Part shown: positions 18,027 through 27,485 of the stretch, one piece after another | How the letters are laid out: each line of letters opens with the position of its first letter | How positions within the stretch are numbered: the stretch's first letter is position 1 | Source: Bacilli bacterium | Lineage (GTDB): Bacteria; Bacillota_I; Bacilli_A; RFN20; CAG-631 | Reading direction: 5' to 3' | Assembly: GCA_900754115.1 (NCBI GenBank) | Contig: CAAEBM010000025.1 | Location: forward strand, 29,606-93,605 | DNA length: 64,000 nucleotides | The notes under the pieces: generated by a model | Told to the model about the DNA's origin: nothing | Seen by the model: the letters and a program-made list of their open reading frames with translations, nothing else | Database searches by the model: none | Program-made: the position numbers and the translations under genes

Positions 18027-19649
18027 ATGTTCAAAAAATTATTATGCGGCTTTCTTGCAATGACGATGGTATTTGGACTAGCTAGTTGCGATAAAAGCGA
18101 AGAAAAAGAAACAAAAGTAGATGGAAACCAAGTATTAGGTTTAGTGATGACAGATGTCATGACATGGGATATGACTAAAGGAATCGAAATTAACGGAAAT
18201 GTGAATACTAAATTGGGTACTTACACAAAATCTGGTGGTTTCAATTTAAAAGTAGCCATGAATGCACTCACTTCAGAACCAATTTATGAAATGCATGTTA
18301 ACGATGCTTTTGGTGTGGATTTTGATGCTTACATTGATTCTACAGCAAGTTATATTGCCTTAGGAGATTTAAAAGTTTTAGTGCCTGTCACAACTTCTGA
18401 TGATACCCTAACTAGTTACGCATCAGATCCTTCATCTGATCCTTTTGCAGAGTTAGTAGCACAATTTGATTTCTATAAATTATCAGATACTAGTTACTAT
18501 ATGACTGCAAAAAAAGAATTTTTAACAACTGTCAATCTTTACCTTCCGACTTTAATGGAACAAATCTTACCATTTTTAAATGTTACTTTAAATGAATTAC
18601 GCATTGATTTTCAATTGACAAAAGATCAACATTTGTCTAAAGTAGCATTAAAAGTGGGAACAACTTTAGGTATTGATGATAAAGAAATCAATGCTGAATT
18701 TAGTGGAAATCTTTCAGTAAATAAAGAAGATGCAATGCCTGCTGTTCCAACAGATGCTGCAAGTTATTTATCAGTTGAACAAATAATTGGTCAATTGTTC
18801 CAAGAACCAATTACGGGTTCTGTTGAACTTGCTATTGCTTTAGGAGAATTAAATGAAATTCTTGCTTTGGATATTTCTTTTGCAGTAGATATGGAAATCG
18901 GATATCCAAGTATTACTATTGATGTAAATGAAAAAACAACCATTAATATTTTAGAATTAGCGGGAATTCCAGATGTAGTATTGAAAAAAATCACCATTGC
19001 TTATGATGAAGAAGTTTCTGGTTTAGCTATAACATTATATGATGATAAAAATAATGTCATCGTATCTATGCCATTATCATCATCTTCTGAAAATCCATCT
19101 GATGATTCAAATGGTAATACTCCATTATATGCTGAATCAACTACTACAATTGAAATGGAAATTGCTAAGGATATTATAAAAGCAATGTTATTTGATTTCA
19201 CAGTTGTAGAAGAAGAAGGAAAAGTTACAATTACATTCAATTCTAATTTATGGGAAGTCATTAAAAAATATGTAAATCAAGCTCTTGCTGCTTCATTTGG
19301 TGCAGATCTTGGAGTAATCATTCAACAATTAGTTGCTGCAAATGAAGAAATTAAAAATCAATATCCTGATTCTTATGAAGAAGATGCAACTTATCAAGAA
19401 AATGAACAAATGATTCAATTCCTAACGGTAGCAAATTCTATTCTTTCAATTGAATCAGCTAAGGTAGTTGTCAGTATTGCTCATGATGCTATTTCTACTA
19501 CTTTTGAATTAACACTTCAATCAGGAAGCAATTCTATTCGTTTAACAATGACCGCTAATTTACCTATTGAATGGGTTAGTGTAATTGTTGCTATCGGTTC
19601 ATCTATGATGGTAGGAGGACCTACTTCTCCAACTCCTGCTTATAACTAA
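18027..19649 (+). CDS. Uncharacterised lipoprotein
   Basis: A 540-residue lipoprotein, lipobox GLASC near residue 21, with an acidic N-terminal region after the cysteine. The body alternates beta-strand-like segments (INGNVNTKLGTYTKSGGFNLKV, IDFQLTKDQHLSKVALKV) reminiscent of LolA/LppX-like curved beta sheets. That resemblance is only at pattern level. A Ser/Asn-rich low-complexity stretch occurs near residue 352-365. It has its own strong promoter and terminator. I do not recognise a function; it sits outside the membrane. Confidence 0.75.
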   Translation: MFKKLLCGFLAMTMVFGLASCDKSEEKETKVDGNQVLGLVMTDVMTWDMTKGIEINGNVNTKLGTYTKSGGFNLKVAMNALTSEPIYEMHVNDAFGVDFDAYIDSTASYIALGDLKVLVPVTTSDDTLTSYASDPSSDPFAELVAQFDFYKLSDTSYYMTAKKEFLTTVNLYLPTLMEQILPFLNVTLNELRIDFQLTKDQHLSKVALKVGTTLGIDDKEINAEFSGNLSVNKEDAMPAVPTDAASYLSVEQIIGQLFQEPITGSVELAIALGELNEILALDISFAVDMEIGYPSITIDVNEKTTINILELAGIPDVVLKKITIAYDEEVSGLAITLYDDKNNVIVSMPLSSSSENPSDDSNGNTPLYAESTTTIEMEIAKDIIKAMLFDFTVVEEEGKVTITFNSNLWEVIKKYVNQALAASFGADLGVIIQQLVAANEEIKNQYPDSYEEDATYQENEQMIQFLTVANSILSIESAKVVVSIAHDAISTTFELTLQSGSNSIRLTMTANLPIEWVSVIVAIGSSMMVGGPTSPTPAYN

Positions 19650-19671
19650 AAAAGTATAGAAAAGTTTAATT

Positions 19672-19703
19672 GAGATATCTTTTATGAAGATATCTCTTTT
19701 TTT
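19672..19703 (+). terminator. Terminator of the 18027 lipoprotein gene
   Basis: GAGATATCTT (19672-19681) pairs with AAGATATCTC (19687-19696), followed by seven T. Confidence 0.88.
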
Positions 19704-19708
19704 ATAAA

Positions 19709-19742
19709 AAACTCGATGAAATCAATAAATCTCATCGAGTTT
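19709..19742 (-). terminator. Terminator of the glycogen/alpha-glucan operon
   Basis: AACTCGATGA and TCATCGAGTT form a perfect stem. The A-run at 19705-19710 provides the U-tract on the minus strand. It lies 24 bases after the stop of the SGNH hydrolase. Confidence 0.85.
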
Positions 19743-19766
19743 AAATCCTATTTGAAAGATTTGTTT

Positions 19767-20864
19767 TTATTTGAAATGAAGTAATTGTTTTAAAATAGGT
19801 AATAAAGTTTTACTCATCTTATAAAACCCTAAATCAGTAGGATGAATGCCATCAACTGTGCATTCTTCCCAATCTTTGCCATAAAGCGTATTTCCATCTA
19901 AAAAATAAATTTGTAAATCTTGATTTTGATTTCGTTCTTGGACTAAATTTTTTTGAAATGTGACTAAACGTTTTCGTAATTCGATTTCTTCGTTTAAAAA
20001 AACATAATTTGTAAAAGGAGGTTTTGAAAGAACAAGAATGGGGATATCTTTGAATTTTTTTCTTAAAATAGAAATAAAATTTTTCATATTTTTTTCTAAG
20101 TCTCCTGTACATCCTCCATTGGCATCATAATCTAAAATAATGAGAGAAACATCATCTATTTTTGTGATTAATTCAGCCATCACTAATTCTCCTAATCCTG
20201 AACCAGAAAAGCCTAAGTTGATAAATTCAATGTCTAATTGCCGACTTAAAATATTGGTATAAGCCATTCCTGGACGAGTTGCACAACCACCTTGGGTAAT
20301 AGAGGTTCCATATATAACTACTTTTTTTTGATTTTTTCTAGGAGTGGCAGGAAGTAAAATGGCATCTTTTTCTAATCCAATATGTATTTCTTTTACTCCC
20401 ATATAAAGAGGAAAATGAATTAAAAAGTCTTTTATTTCTTCTTTATCACTTTGATATAAAATTGTAGAATACTCTACTTCCCCATAAGGATATTTTGTTG
20501 ACGTAAAAAAATGATATTTTTTTTCTTTTAAGTTGCGATAGTATAAATCAAATCCTGCTTGACCAACTCCTGTCATATGCGTCATATTTGCACTAGCAGC
20601 TAATTTTACTTTTATAACAATGGTTTTTGAATTGCTTTGAAAATGGAGTTGAGCTCCTGCTGGATGACTAGCTAACCAATAAACGGCTTCACTGACTTGT
20701 GATTGTGAATTTTTAGGCAGTCTAAAATATTCTTTTTCTTGGTCAAACCAGCCTAATCCTTCTATTCTAAAGGGCTTGTTTTTGATTTCATAATAATTGT
20801 ATTGTTCATCACTAAATGAACAAGTAACCATGTTTTTATCGTATTTTTCTAATAGATTAGACAT
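19767..20864 (-). CDS. SGNH/GDSL hydrolase with N-terminal beta domain
   Basis: A 365-residue esterase-type protein without a signal peptide. The first ~170 residues are an accessory beta-rich domain. The SGNH domain starts at VVIYGTSITQGG (nucleophile Ser in block I), with GFSGSG (block II Gly), DYDANGG (block III Asn region) and DGIHPTDLGFY (Asp-x-x-His). Similar two-domain proteins act as carbohydrate esterases. The ATG used has GAGGGA upstream. It is the last gene of an operon with glgB, glgP and pulA, so it may deacylate a sugar or oligosaccharide handled there. Confidence 0.85.
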   Translation of the reverse strand: MSNLLEKYDKNMVTCSFSDEQYNYYEIKNKPFRIEGLGWFDQEKEYFRLPKNSQSQVSEAVYWLASHPAGAQLHFQSNSKTIVIKVKLAASANMTHMTGVGQAGFDLYYRNLKEKKYHFFTSTKYPYGEVEYSTILYQSDKEEIKDFLIHFPLYMGVKEIHIGLEKDAILLPATPRKNQKKVVIYGTSITQGGCATRPGMAYTNILSRQLDIEFINLGFSGSGLGELVMAELITKIDDVSLIILDYDANGGCTGDLEKNMKNFISILRKKFKDIPILVLSKPPFTNYVFLNEEIELRKRLVTFQKNLVQERNQNQDLQIYFLDGNTLYGKDWEECTVDGIHPTDLGFYKMSKTLLPILKQLLHFK

Positions 20865-20878
20865 CTTTTTTCCCTCTT

Positions 20879-22987
20879 TCACGATTTATTTTCTTTGATG
20901 TACATAGAGAAACTAAATGGATTAATTTGAATGTGTTTACAATAGACTTCATTGCGAATTTGTCCGTTTTCACTGCAGATAAATTTGAAATATTCATCGA
21001 ATTGATACTGACTGATTTGATTAGTGGGGTTGATAAAAAAAGTTAATTCTTCTATACCATCTATATCTTGTAAATGTTGATAATGGACTTTTAAAATATT
21101 GTTTTCTAAAATTTCTGTGTGATAATATTTTTGAATTTCTTCCTTTTGATGTATCATAAAAATTTTGTATTTTTTTCGTATAGCAATAAAATCTTTTAAT
21201 GCCATACAATTATCAAAATATGTATCGATGAGTTTCCAATCAATCATATTGATTGTATCAGGTTCACTATAAGTATTTGTCTTTCCGTGTTTTGTTCGAT
21301 GAAATTCCATTCCAGCATGTAAAAAAGGAATTCCTAGTGCAAATAAAATACAGGCTAAACAGCATAATAAAATTTGATTTCGTGTTTGCTCATCATAATC
21401 AGGATTAGAAATTAGTAATTTATCATTTAAAGTAGCATTGTCATGACATTCAAGATAATTAATACTTTGACAAGCATCTTCAAAATAACAAGAAGGGTCA
21501 ACGCTTCCTTTCATTGCTTTTTCCATTTCATATACAAAATGACTATTACCATTAATGTATCCTTTTTCATGTAATTCTCGGTCAAAATTTTTACCTTTTA
21601 CGATATCTCTAAAATAATCATTGAAAAAGGCGATAGGTATCATTTGTTTTGCATGAATCAAAGAAGCACGCTTTGATTCATCTAAAAAGGAAGGCATATT
21701 CCATCCTTCTCCATATAAAATAAAAGAAGAATTGATTTTTTTACATTCTTGATAAATTTTTAATACAGTTTCTTGTGTTAATATTCCCATTAAATCTAAT
21801 CGGAAACCATCAACTTTATATTCTTGAACATAACGTTTTGTTAAATCTAAAATATATTTTTGTCCCATTTTTGTTGCAGAATCGTAGTCATTTCCACAAA
21901 AACTACCATTTGATAAATGACCATTTTTATCCATTTGTAAAAAATAATAAGGGACAAGTAAATTTAAAACGTTTGTAGTTGTATAATAAAAATGATTCAT
22001 AACGAGGTCTAAAACGACATGAATATTTTTTTTATGCAAGGCTTGTATCATTTGTTTGACTTCTAATATTCTTTGATAAGGATTGTCCGGATTAGTGCTA
22101 TAACTTCCTTCAAAACAATTCCATAAAAAGGGATCATATCCCCAATTATAAAATTTCTTTACATCTTTTTCGTCAACCGTTACAAAATCCGTAATGGGCA
22201 TGAGTTGTAAATGTGTAATTCCTAAAAATGATAAATAATCAAGACCAATTGGATGGTTCTTAGCTGTTTTCATGCCCTCTTTACAAAAAGCAAGATAACG
22301 ATTGTTGACTTCTTCTCCTAAGGAGGCATCACTTGAAAAATCTCTGACAGAAACTTCATAGATGATGGCTTGTGTATTGTGAAAACAAGGAGTTAAAGTG
22401 TCTTCATATAAAGGAATCTTTGTTTGCGATAAATCAATGACTGCACTTGCTTTTGCATTTGCATTACAACTATAACAATACGGATCTAAAACTTCAACCC
22501 ATTTTCCATTGGTTTTTAAAAGATAAATGTATAGCGCTTGTTTTAAATCTTGATAAATGGTAACTTCCCAAACGCCTTTATCTTTTGACTTTTTTAGAGG
22601 TTCTATTAAAATTTGATCCTTTAACCAAACTTTTACATAGCCTTCGGTTGTTAAAGGAGCCCATACTTTAAAATGACTTTTTGAAACAGAATAGGTTACT
22701 CCTAAATCCTCTTTATCATAATAAAAGTAATCGTCAAAAGATGCATCTTTGACAATATAACGCCGCTCCATTTCAATAGAATTAAAAAATTTATCACCGA
22801 TAATATAAGTTTTTTCAAATTCTAAAGGTAATTCAACTTGATAAGAATAATACGTTTCATTTTTTTGAATCAGTTTTGCTGGATACAAAATTTGGTTTAC
22901 ATAAAATGAATCAGTAAAATGAAGATAATCAATGGTAATGATATTGGGATGATCTTGATATGCTTTAAAATAAATCGTTTCTTCCAT
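20879..22987 (-). CDS. pulA: Type I pullulanase (GH13 debranching enzyme)
   Basis: A 702-residue intracellular enzyme that cleaves alpha-1,6 branches of glycogen or pullulan. The type I signature YNWGYDPFLWN is present, with the GH13 regions VVLDLVMNH, DGFRLDLMG (nucleophile Asp), YGEGWNMP (acid Glu) and YLECHDNATLND. An N-terminal beta domain precedes the barrel and there is no signal peptide. It starts only 3 nt after glgP, so translation is coupled. With glgP and glgB it forms a glycogen remodelling operon. Confidence 0.95.
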   Translation of the reverse strand: MEETIYFKAYQDHPNIITIDYLHFTDSFYVNQILYPAKLIQKNETYYSYQVELPLEFEKTYIIGDKFFNSIEMERRYIVKDASFDDYFYYDKEDLGVTYSVSKSHFKVWAPLTTEGYVKVWLKDQILIEPLKKSKDKGVWEVTIYQDLKQALYIYLLKTNGKWVEVLDPYCYSCNANAKASAVIDLSQTKIPLYEDTLTPCFHNTQAIIYEVSVRDFSSDASLGEEVNNRYLAFCKEGMKTAKNHPIGLDYLSFLGITHLQLMPITDFVTVDEKDVKKFYNWGYDPFLWNCFEGSYSTNPDNPYQRILEVKQMIQALHKKNIHVVLDLVMNHFYYTTTNVLNLLVPYYFLQMDKNGHLSNGSFCGNDYDSATKMGQKYILDLTKRYVQEYKVDGFRLDLMGILTQETVLKIYQECKKINSSFILYGEGWNMPSFLDESKRASLIHAKQMIPIAFFNDYFRDIVKGKNFDRELHEKGYINGNSHFVYEMEKAMKGSVDPSCYFEDACQSINYLECHDNATLNDKLLISNPDYDEQTRNQILLCCLACILFALGIPFLHAGMEFHRTKHGKTNTYSEPDTINMIDWKLIDTYFDNCMALKDFIAIRKKYKIFMIHQKEEIQKYYHTEILENNILKVHYQHLQDIDGIEELTFFINPTNQISQYQFDEYFKFICSENGQIRNEVYCKHIQINPFSFSMYIKENKS

Positions 22988-22990
22988 AGT

Positions 22991-25390
22991 TTATACCTTA
23001 TGTATTTTCCAGATTTCATCGGCATATTCTTGAATCGTGCGGTCACTGCTGAAATAGCCGGATTTTGCAATATTGATTAAGCACATTTTTGCCCAACGTA
23101 ATTTATCTTGATATCGGATTTCAATTTCTTTTTGAGCACGTATATAATCATCAAAATCAATGAGTAAAAGATATTCATCGTTTTTATATAATAATTCGTC
23201 GTATAATACTTTAAATTCATCTAATTTGACATGCCAAGTGCCATTAATTAAACTATCCACAACAGCTTTGATTTCTTTGTTTTCCATATAAGTTTTAAAA
23301 GCATTATATGAATTTGAAGCTTTAAACTCATCCACTTCAAAACTTTTTAATCCAAATAAGACGCAATTTTCTTCTCCTACTAATTGAGAAATTTCTACAT
23401 TTGCACCATCTAATGTACCTAAAGTAATCGCGCCATTCATCATAAATTTCATATTTCCTGTGCCAGAAGCTTCCTTACCTGCTAATGAGATTTGTTCACT
23501 GACATCGGTTCCTGGAATAATAATTTCGGCAGAAGAAACGTCATAATTTTCTAAAAAGATAACTTTTAAATATTTGTTAACTCGAGGGTCATAATTGATT
23601 TTTTCTGCCATACAATTGATGAGCTCAATCACTTTTTTAGCAAAATAATAGGAAGGTGCAGCTTTTGCTCCAAAAATAAAAGTTCTTGGGAAAAAAGTAT
23701 TTTCAGGGTTGGCCAATAAATTTTGGTATAAATAAATGATATGTAAACAATTTAATAATTGCCTTTTATAAGCATGTAACCGTTTTATTTGAGTGTCAAA
23801 AATTGAATAGGGATCGACATCAATATTGGTCTTTTCTTTAATAAATTGGGCTAAAATTTCTTTTCTTTTTTGTTTAACTTGTAAAAATTCTTCTAATACT
23901 TCTTGTTTATCAATATGATTTAAAAGAGTTTCTAATGCTAAAGGGTTTTCAATAAATGGTTGATTGGTATAACGATTTAAAAATGTTGTAAGTTCAGGAT
24001 TTGCATAAGCTAACCAGCGCCGATGTGTAACGCCATTCGTTTTATTATTAAATTTTGTCGGGTAAAGTGAATGAAAATCAGCCATTTCTTTTTCCATTAA
24101 AATTTTTGTATGTAATGCGGCAACACCATTTACACTATAAGAACCAATTACTGCTAAATGAGCCATATAAACAAGGCCATCTTTAATAATTAACATATTT
24201 TTTAATTTATCTTCAGCGACATTTAAGTTTCTAGCATAAATGATAAAACGACGATTAATTTCTTCAATAATCATATAAATTCTCGGTAAAAGCGTTTGAA
24301 TATAATCAATAGGCCATTTTTCCAAAGCTTCGCTTAAAATCGTATGATTGGTATAACACATCATATTAGAGACGATATTCCAAGCCTCTTCCCATTCTAA
24401 ATAATATTCATCTAAAAGGATTCGCATCATTTCTGGAATGGCTAAAGCAGGGTGAGTATCGTTGAGTTGAAAAACATATTTTTCATGAATGTTATGGATA
24501 TTTTTATAACGGCGCATATGTGCTTTTATACAAGAATAAATTCCTGCGCTGACAAAAAAGTATTGCTGTTTTAAACGCAACATTTTTCCATGTTGTGTGG
24601 AATCATCTGGATAAAGCACTCTGGATATTTCTGTGGTTTCTCTTAAATAAGCATCAAAATCTTTATGTTTCGGTAAATTTTCAACGGCTGGTTCTGCTGA
24701 CCATAATCGTAAAGTGGTTACTGTTGTTCCATTATAGCCAATCATGGGCATATCGTAGGGAACCGCTTTGACATATTCACAATTTTCAGTATAAAAAACC
24801 GTGCGTGACTCATTTAATTGTCTAGCAACGACGTGTCCAAAAAATTTGACATTAACCGCATGTTTTGGTTTTCTAATTTCCCAAACATTTCCTAAATTCA
24901 ACCATTGATCAGGAATTTCAATTTGTTTGTTATTTTCAATTTTTTGCCGAAAAAAACCAAATTGATATCGAATACAGTTGCCATGCCCTGGCAAGTTTAA
25001 AGAAGTTAAGGAATCCATAAAACAAGCGGCAAGACGGCCAAGGCCTCCATTTCCAAGCCCTGCATCGGGTTCTAATTGGATAAGGTCTTGAATATCGATA
25101 TCAAAATCTTTTAAACCTTCTTTTGCAATATCATAAATATGTAAATTTTGAAGATTGTTGTACATCATTTTTCCTAATAAAAATTCCATTGAAAAATAAA
25201 CCATTTGTCGGCTTTGAGATTGTGCTACTTTTTCTTTTGTTGCTTTCCAATTGAATGAAGCATAATCGCGTACCATTGTTCCTAAAATATCAAAACGTTC
25301 GGTAATATGAGATTCTTGAACAGAACGTCCATATTTTTCAATGATTCTAGTTTCAAAAGCTTTTTTAAAACTTTCTTTATTTTCAAACAT
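22991..25390 (-). CDS. glgP: Glycogen/maltodextrin phosphorylase
   Basis: A 799-residue GT35 enzyme releasing glucose-1-phosphate from alpha-1,4-glucans. The PLP-lysine region ASGTGNMKFMMNGAITLGTLDGANVEI is intact near residue 640. NGGLGRLAACFMDS and the active-site region TNHTILSEALEKWP are also clear. The start is the ATG after AAGGAGG; an upstream extension of 21 residues has no site. It sits between glgB (69 nt upstream) and pulA (3 nt downstream). Confidence 0.97.
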   Translation of the reverse strand: MFENKESFKKAFETRIIEKYGRSVQESHITERFDILGTMVRDYASFNWKATKEKVAQSQSRQMVYFSMEFLLGKMMYNNLQNLHIYDIAKEGLKDFDIDIQDLIQLEPDAGLGNGGLGRLAACFMDSLTSLNLPGHGNCIRYQFGFFRQKIENNKQIEIPDQWLNLGNVWEIRKPKHAVNVKFFGHVVARQLNESRTVFYTENCEYVKAVPYDMPMIGYNGTTVTTLRLWSAEPAVENLPKHKDFDAYLRETTEISRVLYPDDSTQHGKMLRLKQQYFFVSAGIYSCIKAHMRRYKNIHNIHEKYVFQLNDTHPALAIPEMMRILLDEYYLEWEEAWNIVSNMMCYTNHTILSEALEKWPIDYIQTLLPRIYMIIEEINRRFIIYARNLNVAEDKLKNMLIIKDGLVYMAHLAVIGSYSVNGVAALHTKILMEKEMADFHSLYPTKFNNKTNGVTHRRWLAYANPELTTFLNRYTNQPFIENPLALETLLNHIDKQEVLEEFLQVKQKRKEILAQFIKEKTNIDVDPYSIFDTQIKRLHAYKRQLLNCLHIIYLYQNLLANPENTFFPRTFIFGAKAAPSYYFAKKVIELINCMAEKINYDPRVNKYLKVIFLENYDVSSAEIIIPGTDVSEQISLAGKEASGTGNMKFMMNGAITLGTLDGANVEISQLVGEENCVLFGLKSFEVDEFKASNSYNAFKTYMENKEIKAVVDSLINGTWHVKLDEFKVLYDELLYKNDEYLLLIDFDDYIRAQKEIEIRYQDKLRWAKMCLINIAKSGYFSSDRTIQEYADEIWKIHKV

Positions 25391-25459
25391 GTACACAACC
25401 TCCTTGTTGAAACAATACTTTATTATGATAACAAATCTAAAGATTTGTTGCAATAAAGT

Positions 25460-27283
25460 TTAAGGAATATATTTTAATATTAAAGCTCCAAATGAAGGGA
25501 TTTTTATTTGAATGCTATTTTCTTTTCCATGCTCTGCAATTGACTCGATTAAAATTTTCCCCTCATTTATAAAATTATTCCCATGATAGCAAAATTTATC
25601 ACTATTTAATACTTCAATAAAAGATCCTTTTTTTTGATTGACGCCAAATCGATAACAAGGATATTGCATTGGAGCAAAATTTAAAACAATAATAAAGCAT
25701 TGGTTTTGTTTTGTTCTTTGATAAATAAAAATATTTTGTTGTCGATTATCACACATTAACCATTGAAAGTGTTGAGGATGATATTCTTCAAAATATAATA
25801 CTTCTTCCGTTTGGTATAATTGACTTAAAGCCACAAAATATCGATGAAAACTGTCATGAATAGGATATTTTAAAATGTCAAAAGATAAAGCCTTATTTTC
25901 GTTCCATTCATCAAATAAAGCGAGTTCATTTCCCATAAAATTTAGTTTTTTTCCGGGATGCGTAAACATATACGTATATAGTGTTTTTAATTGTTTAAAT
26001 TTTTCTTCATAGGTTCCCCATATTTTATTGATAACTGTATTTTTCATATGGACGACTTCATCGTGTGATAAAGGCAACAAAAATTTTTCACTATAAAAAT
26101 AATACATTGAAAATGTCATTTTTTGAATTGCATTTCCTCGATACAAAGGATCGACTTTTAAATAAGAAAAAGTGTCATTCATCCATCCTAAATCCCATTT
26201 ATAGTCAAAACCTAACCCTCCTTCAAAAGTAGGAGCGGTGACTTTTTCAAAATCACTACTATCTTCTGCAATTAACATTACATTAGGAAAATTTTTAGAC
26301 AGCAAGTAATTCATTTTCTTTATAAAATTTAACCCACTTTCATTAATTCCTAAATTTTTATTGCCTTGATAAAAAATAAGATTACTAATGGCATCAAAAC
26401 GTATGCCATCTAAGTGAAAGTATTGAATTAAATAGGTAAGACTCGATAATACAAAACTCATCACTTCAGGTTTACTAAAATCAAAAAGATAGGTATCCCA
26501 AGGGCTATGTCTTTTTTCTAACCAATAACTTTCATAAAGATGACTGCCATCAAAACGCCCTAAAGAAAAGGCATCTTTTACAAAATGTAAGACGACATAA
26601 TCTAAAATTACACCAATTTGATTTTGGTGCAATTGATCAATTAAATATTTTAATTGATCTGGATTTCCATATCGACTTGTGATGCTAAAAAAGCCACTGC
26701 ATTGATAACCCCAAGAACCATCAAAAGGATATTCCAATAAAGGCATAAACTCAACGTGTGTAAAATGATTCTTTTTTACATAATCAATGAGTTTATCAGC
26801 AATTTCTTCATAACTATACCAAGTATTATCTTCTTTTTTCATCCAAGAACCTAAGTGTAATTCATAAATATTTAATGGTTGATTTTGATTTTTAGTTCTA
26901 GATTTCATCCATTTATAATCTTGAAAAACATATTGCTGAATATCAAATGTTTTACTAGCATTTTGAGGTCTTAATTCGCTAAAAAATGCGTAAGGATCTG
27001 CTTTATCCACCCATAAGTTTTTAGACGTTAAAATGTGAAATTTATAAGTTTCATAATTTTTTTTGATTTCTGGAACATATAATTCAAAAAATCCACGATG
27101 ATTTATTTTCTTCATGCGATGATTTTTTCCATTCCAATGATTAAAATCACCGATTAATTCAATTTCTTTTGCTTTTGGAGCATAAACTCTAAAAAGATAT
27201 CCATCAAGATGAGGATGAGCACCTAAATATTGAAAGGCATGCATTTCTTCTCCTAAAAAAAATTTTTGCATGATTTTTTTCAT
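25460..27283 (-). CDS. glgB: 1,4-alpha-glucan branching enzyme
   Basis: A 607-residue GH13 branching enzyme introducing alpha-1,6 linkages into glycogen. An N-terminal CBM48 (FRVYAPKAKEIELIGDFNHWNG) is followed by the barrel with GVILDYVVLHF, DGIRFDAISNLIF, LIAEDSSDF and LPLSHDEVVHMKNTV, then FMGNELALFDEWNE. Of two adjacent ATGs, the second is better spaced from GGTGA. It is the first gene of the glgB-glgP-pulA-SGNH operon. No glgC, glgA or glgD is visible in this window, so polymer synthesis must be encoded elsewhere or the substrate is imported glucan. Confidence 0.95.
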   Translation of the reverse strand: MKKIMQKFFLGEEMHAFQYLGAHPHLDGYLFRVYAPKAKEIELIGDFNHWNGKNHRMKKINHRGFFELYVPEIKKNYETYKFHILTSKNLWVDKADPYAFFSELRPQNASKTFDIQQYVFQDYKWMKSRTKNQNQPLNIYELHLGSWMKKEDNTWYSYEEIADKLIDYVKKNHFTHVEFMPLLEYPFDGSWGYQCSGFFSITSRYGNPDQLKYLIDQLHQNQIGVILDYVVLHFVKDAFSLGRFDGSHLYESYWLEKRHSPWDTYLFDFSKPEVMSFVLSSLTYLIQYFHLDGIRFDAISNLIFYQGNKNLGINESGLNFIKKMNYLLSKNFPNVMLIAEDSSDFEKVTAPTFEGGLGFDYKWDLGWMNDTFSYLKVDPLYRGNAIQKMTFSMYYFYSEKFLLPLSHDEVVHMKNTVINKIWGTYEEKFKQLKTLYTYMFTHPGKKLNFMGNELALFDEWNENKALSFDILKYPIHDSFHRYFVALSQLYQTEEVLYFEEYHPQHFQWLMCDNRQQNIFIYQRTKQNQCFIIVLNFAPMQYPCYRFGVNQKKGSFIEVLNSDKFCYHGNNFINEGKILIESIAEHGKENSIQIKIPSFGALILKYIP

Positions 27284-27363
27284 CATATCACCCTTTTTTA
27301 TTGTAACATTTTTAAAAAAAAATAAAAATTTAATTTTTTAATAGGCATGAATATTTTTTATTT

Positions 27364-27391
27364 TGCATATTTTTATTTGTGTAATCATAAT
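27364..27391 (+). promoter_or_regulatory. Probable promoter of the LtaS-like gene
   Basis: TTGCAT (27364-27369), 16-base spacer, CATAAT (27386-27391). It lies so close to an in-frame TTG at 27405 that this TTG would be almost leaderless, which favours the ATG at 27486 as the true start. Confidence 0.5.
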
Positions 27392-27485
27392 AAAGGATTG
27401 AAATTTGTCAAAAAAAGATTATAATAGAGGAGAAAATAAAAAAATATATTTATATTTTTTTAAAAAAAGAAAGAAGAAATTTGCT

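Noticed and set aside
27405..27485. TTG start of the LtaS-like gene
   Set aside because: It lies only a few bases after the predicted transcription start, and the ATG at 27486 gives a normal membrane N terminus.
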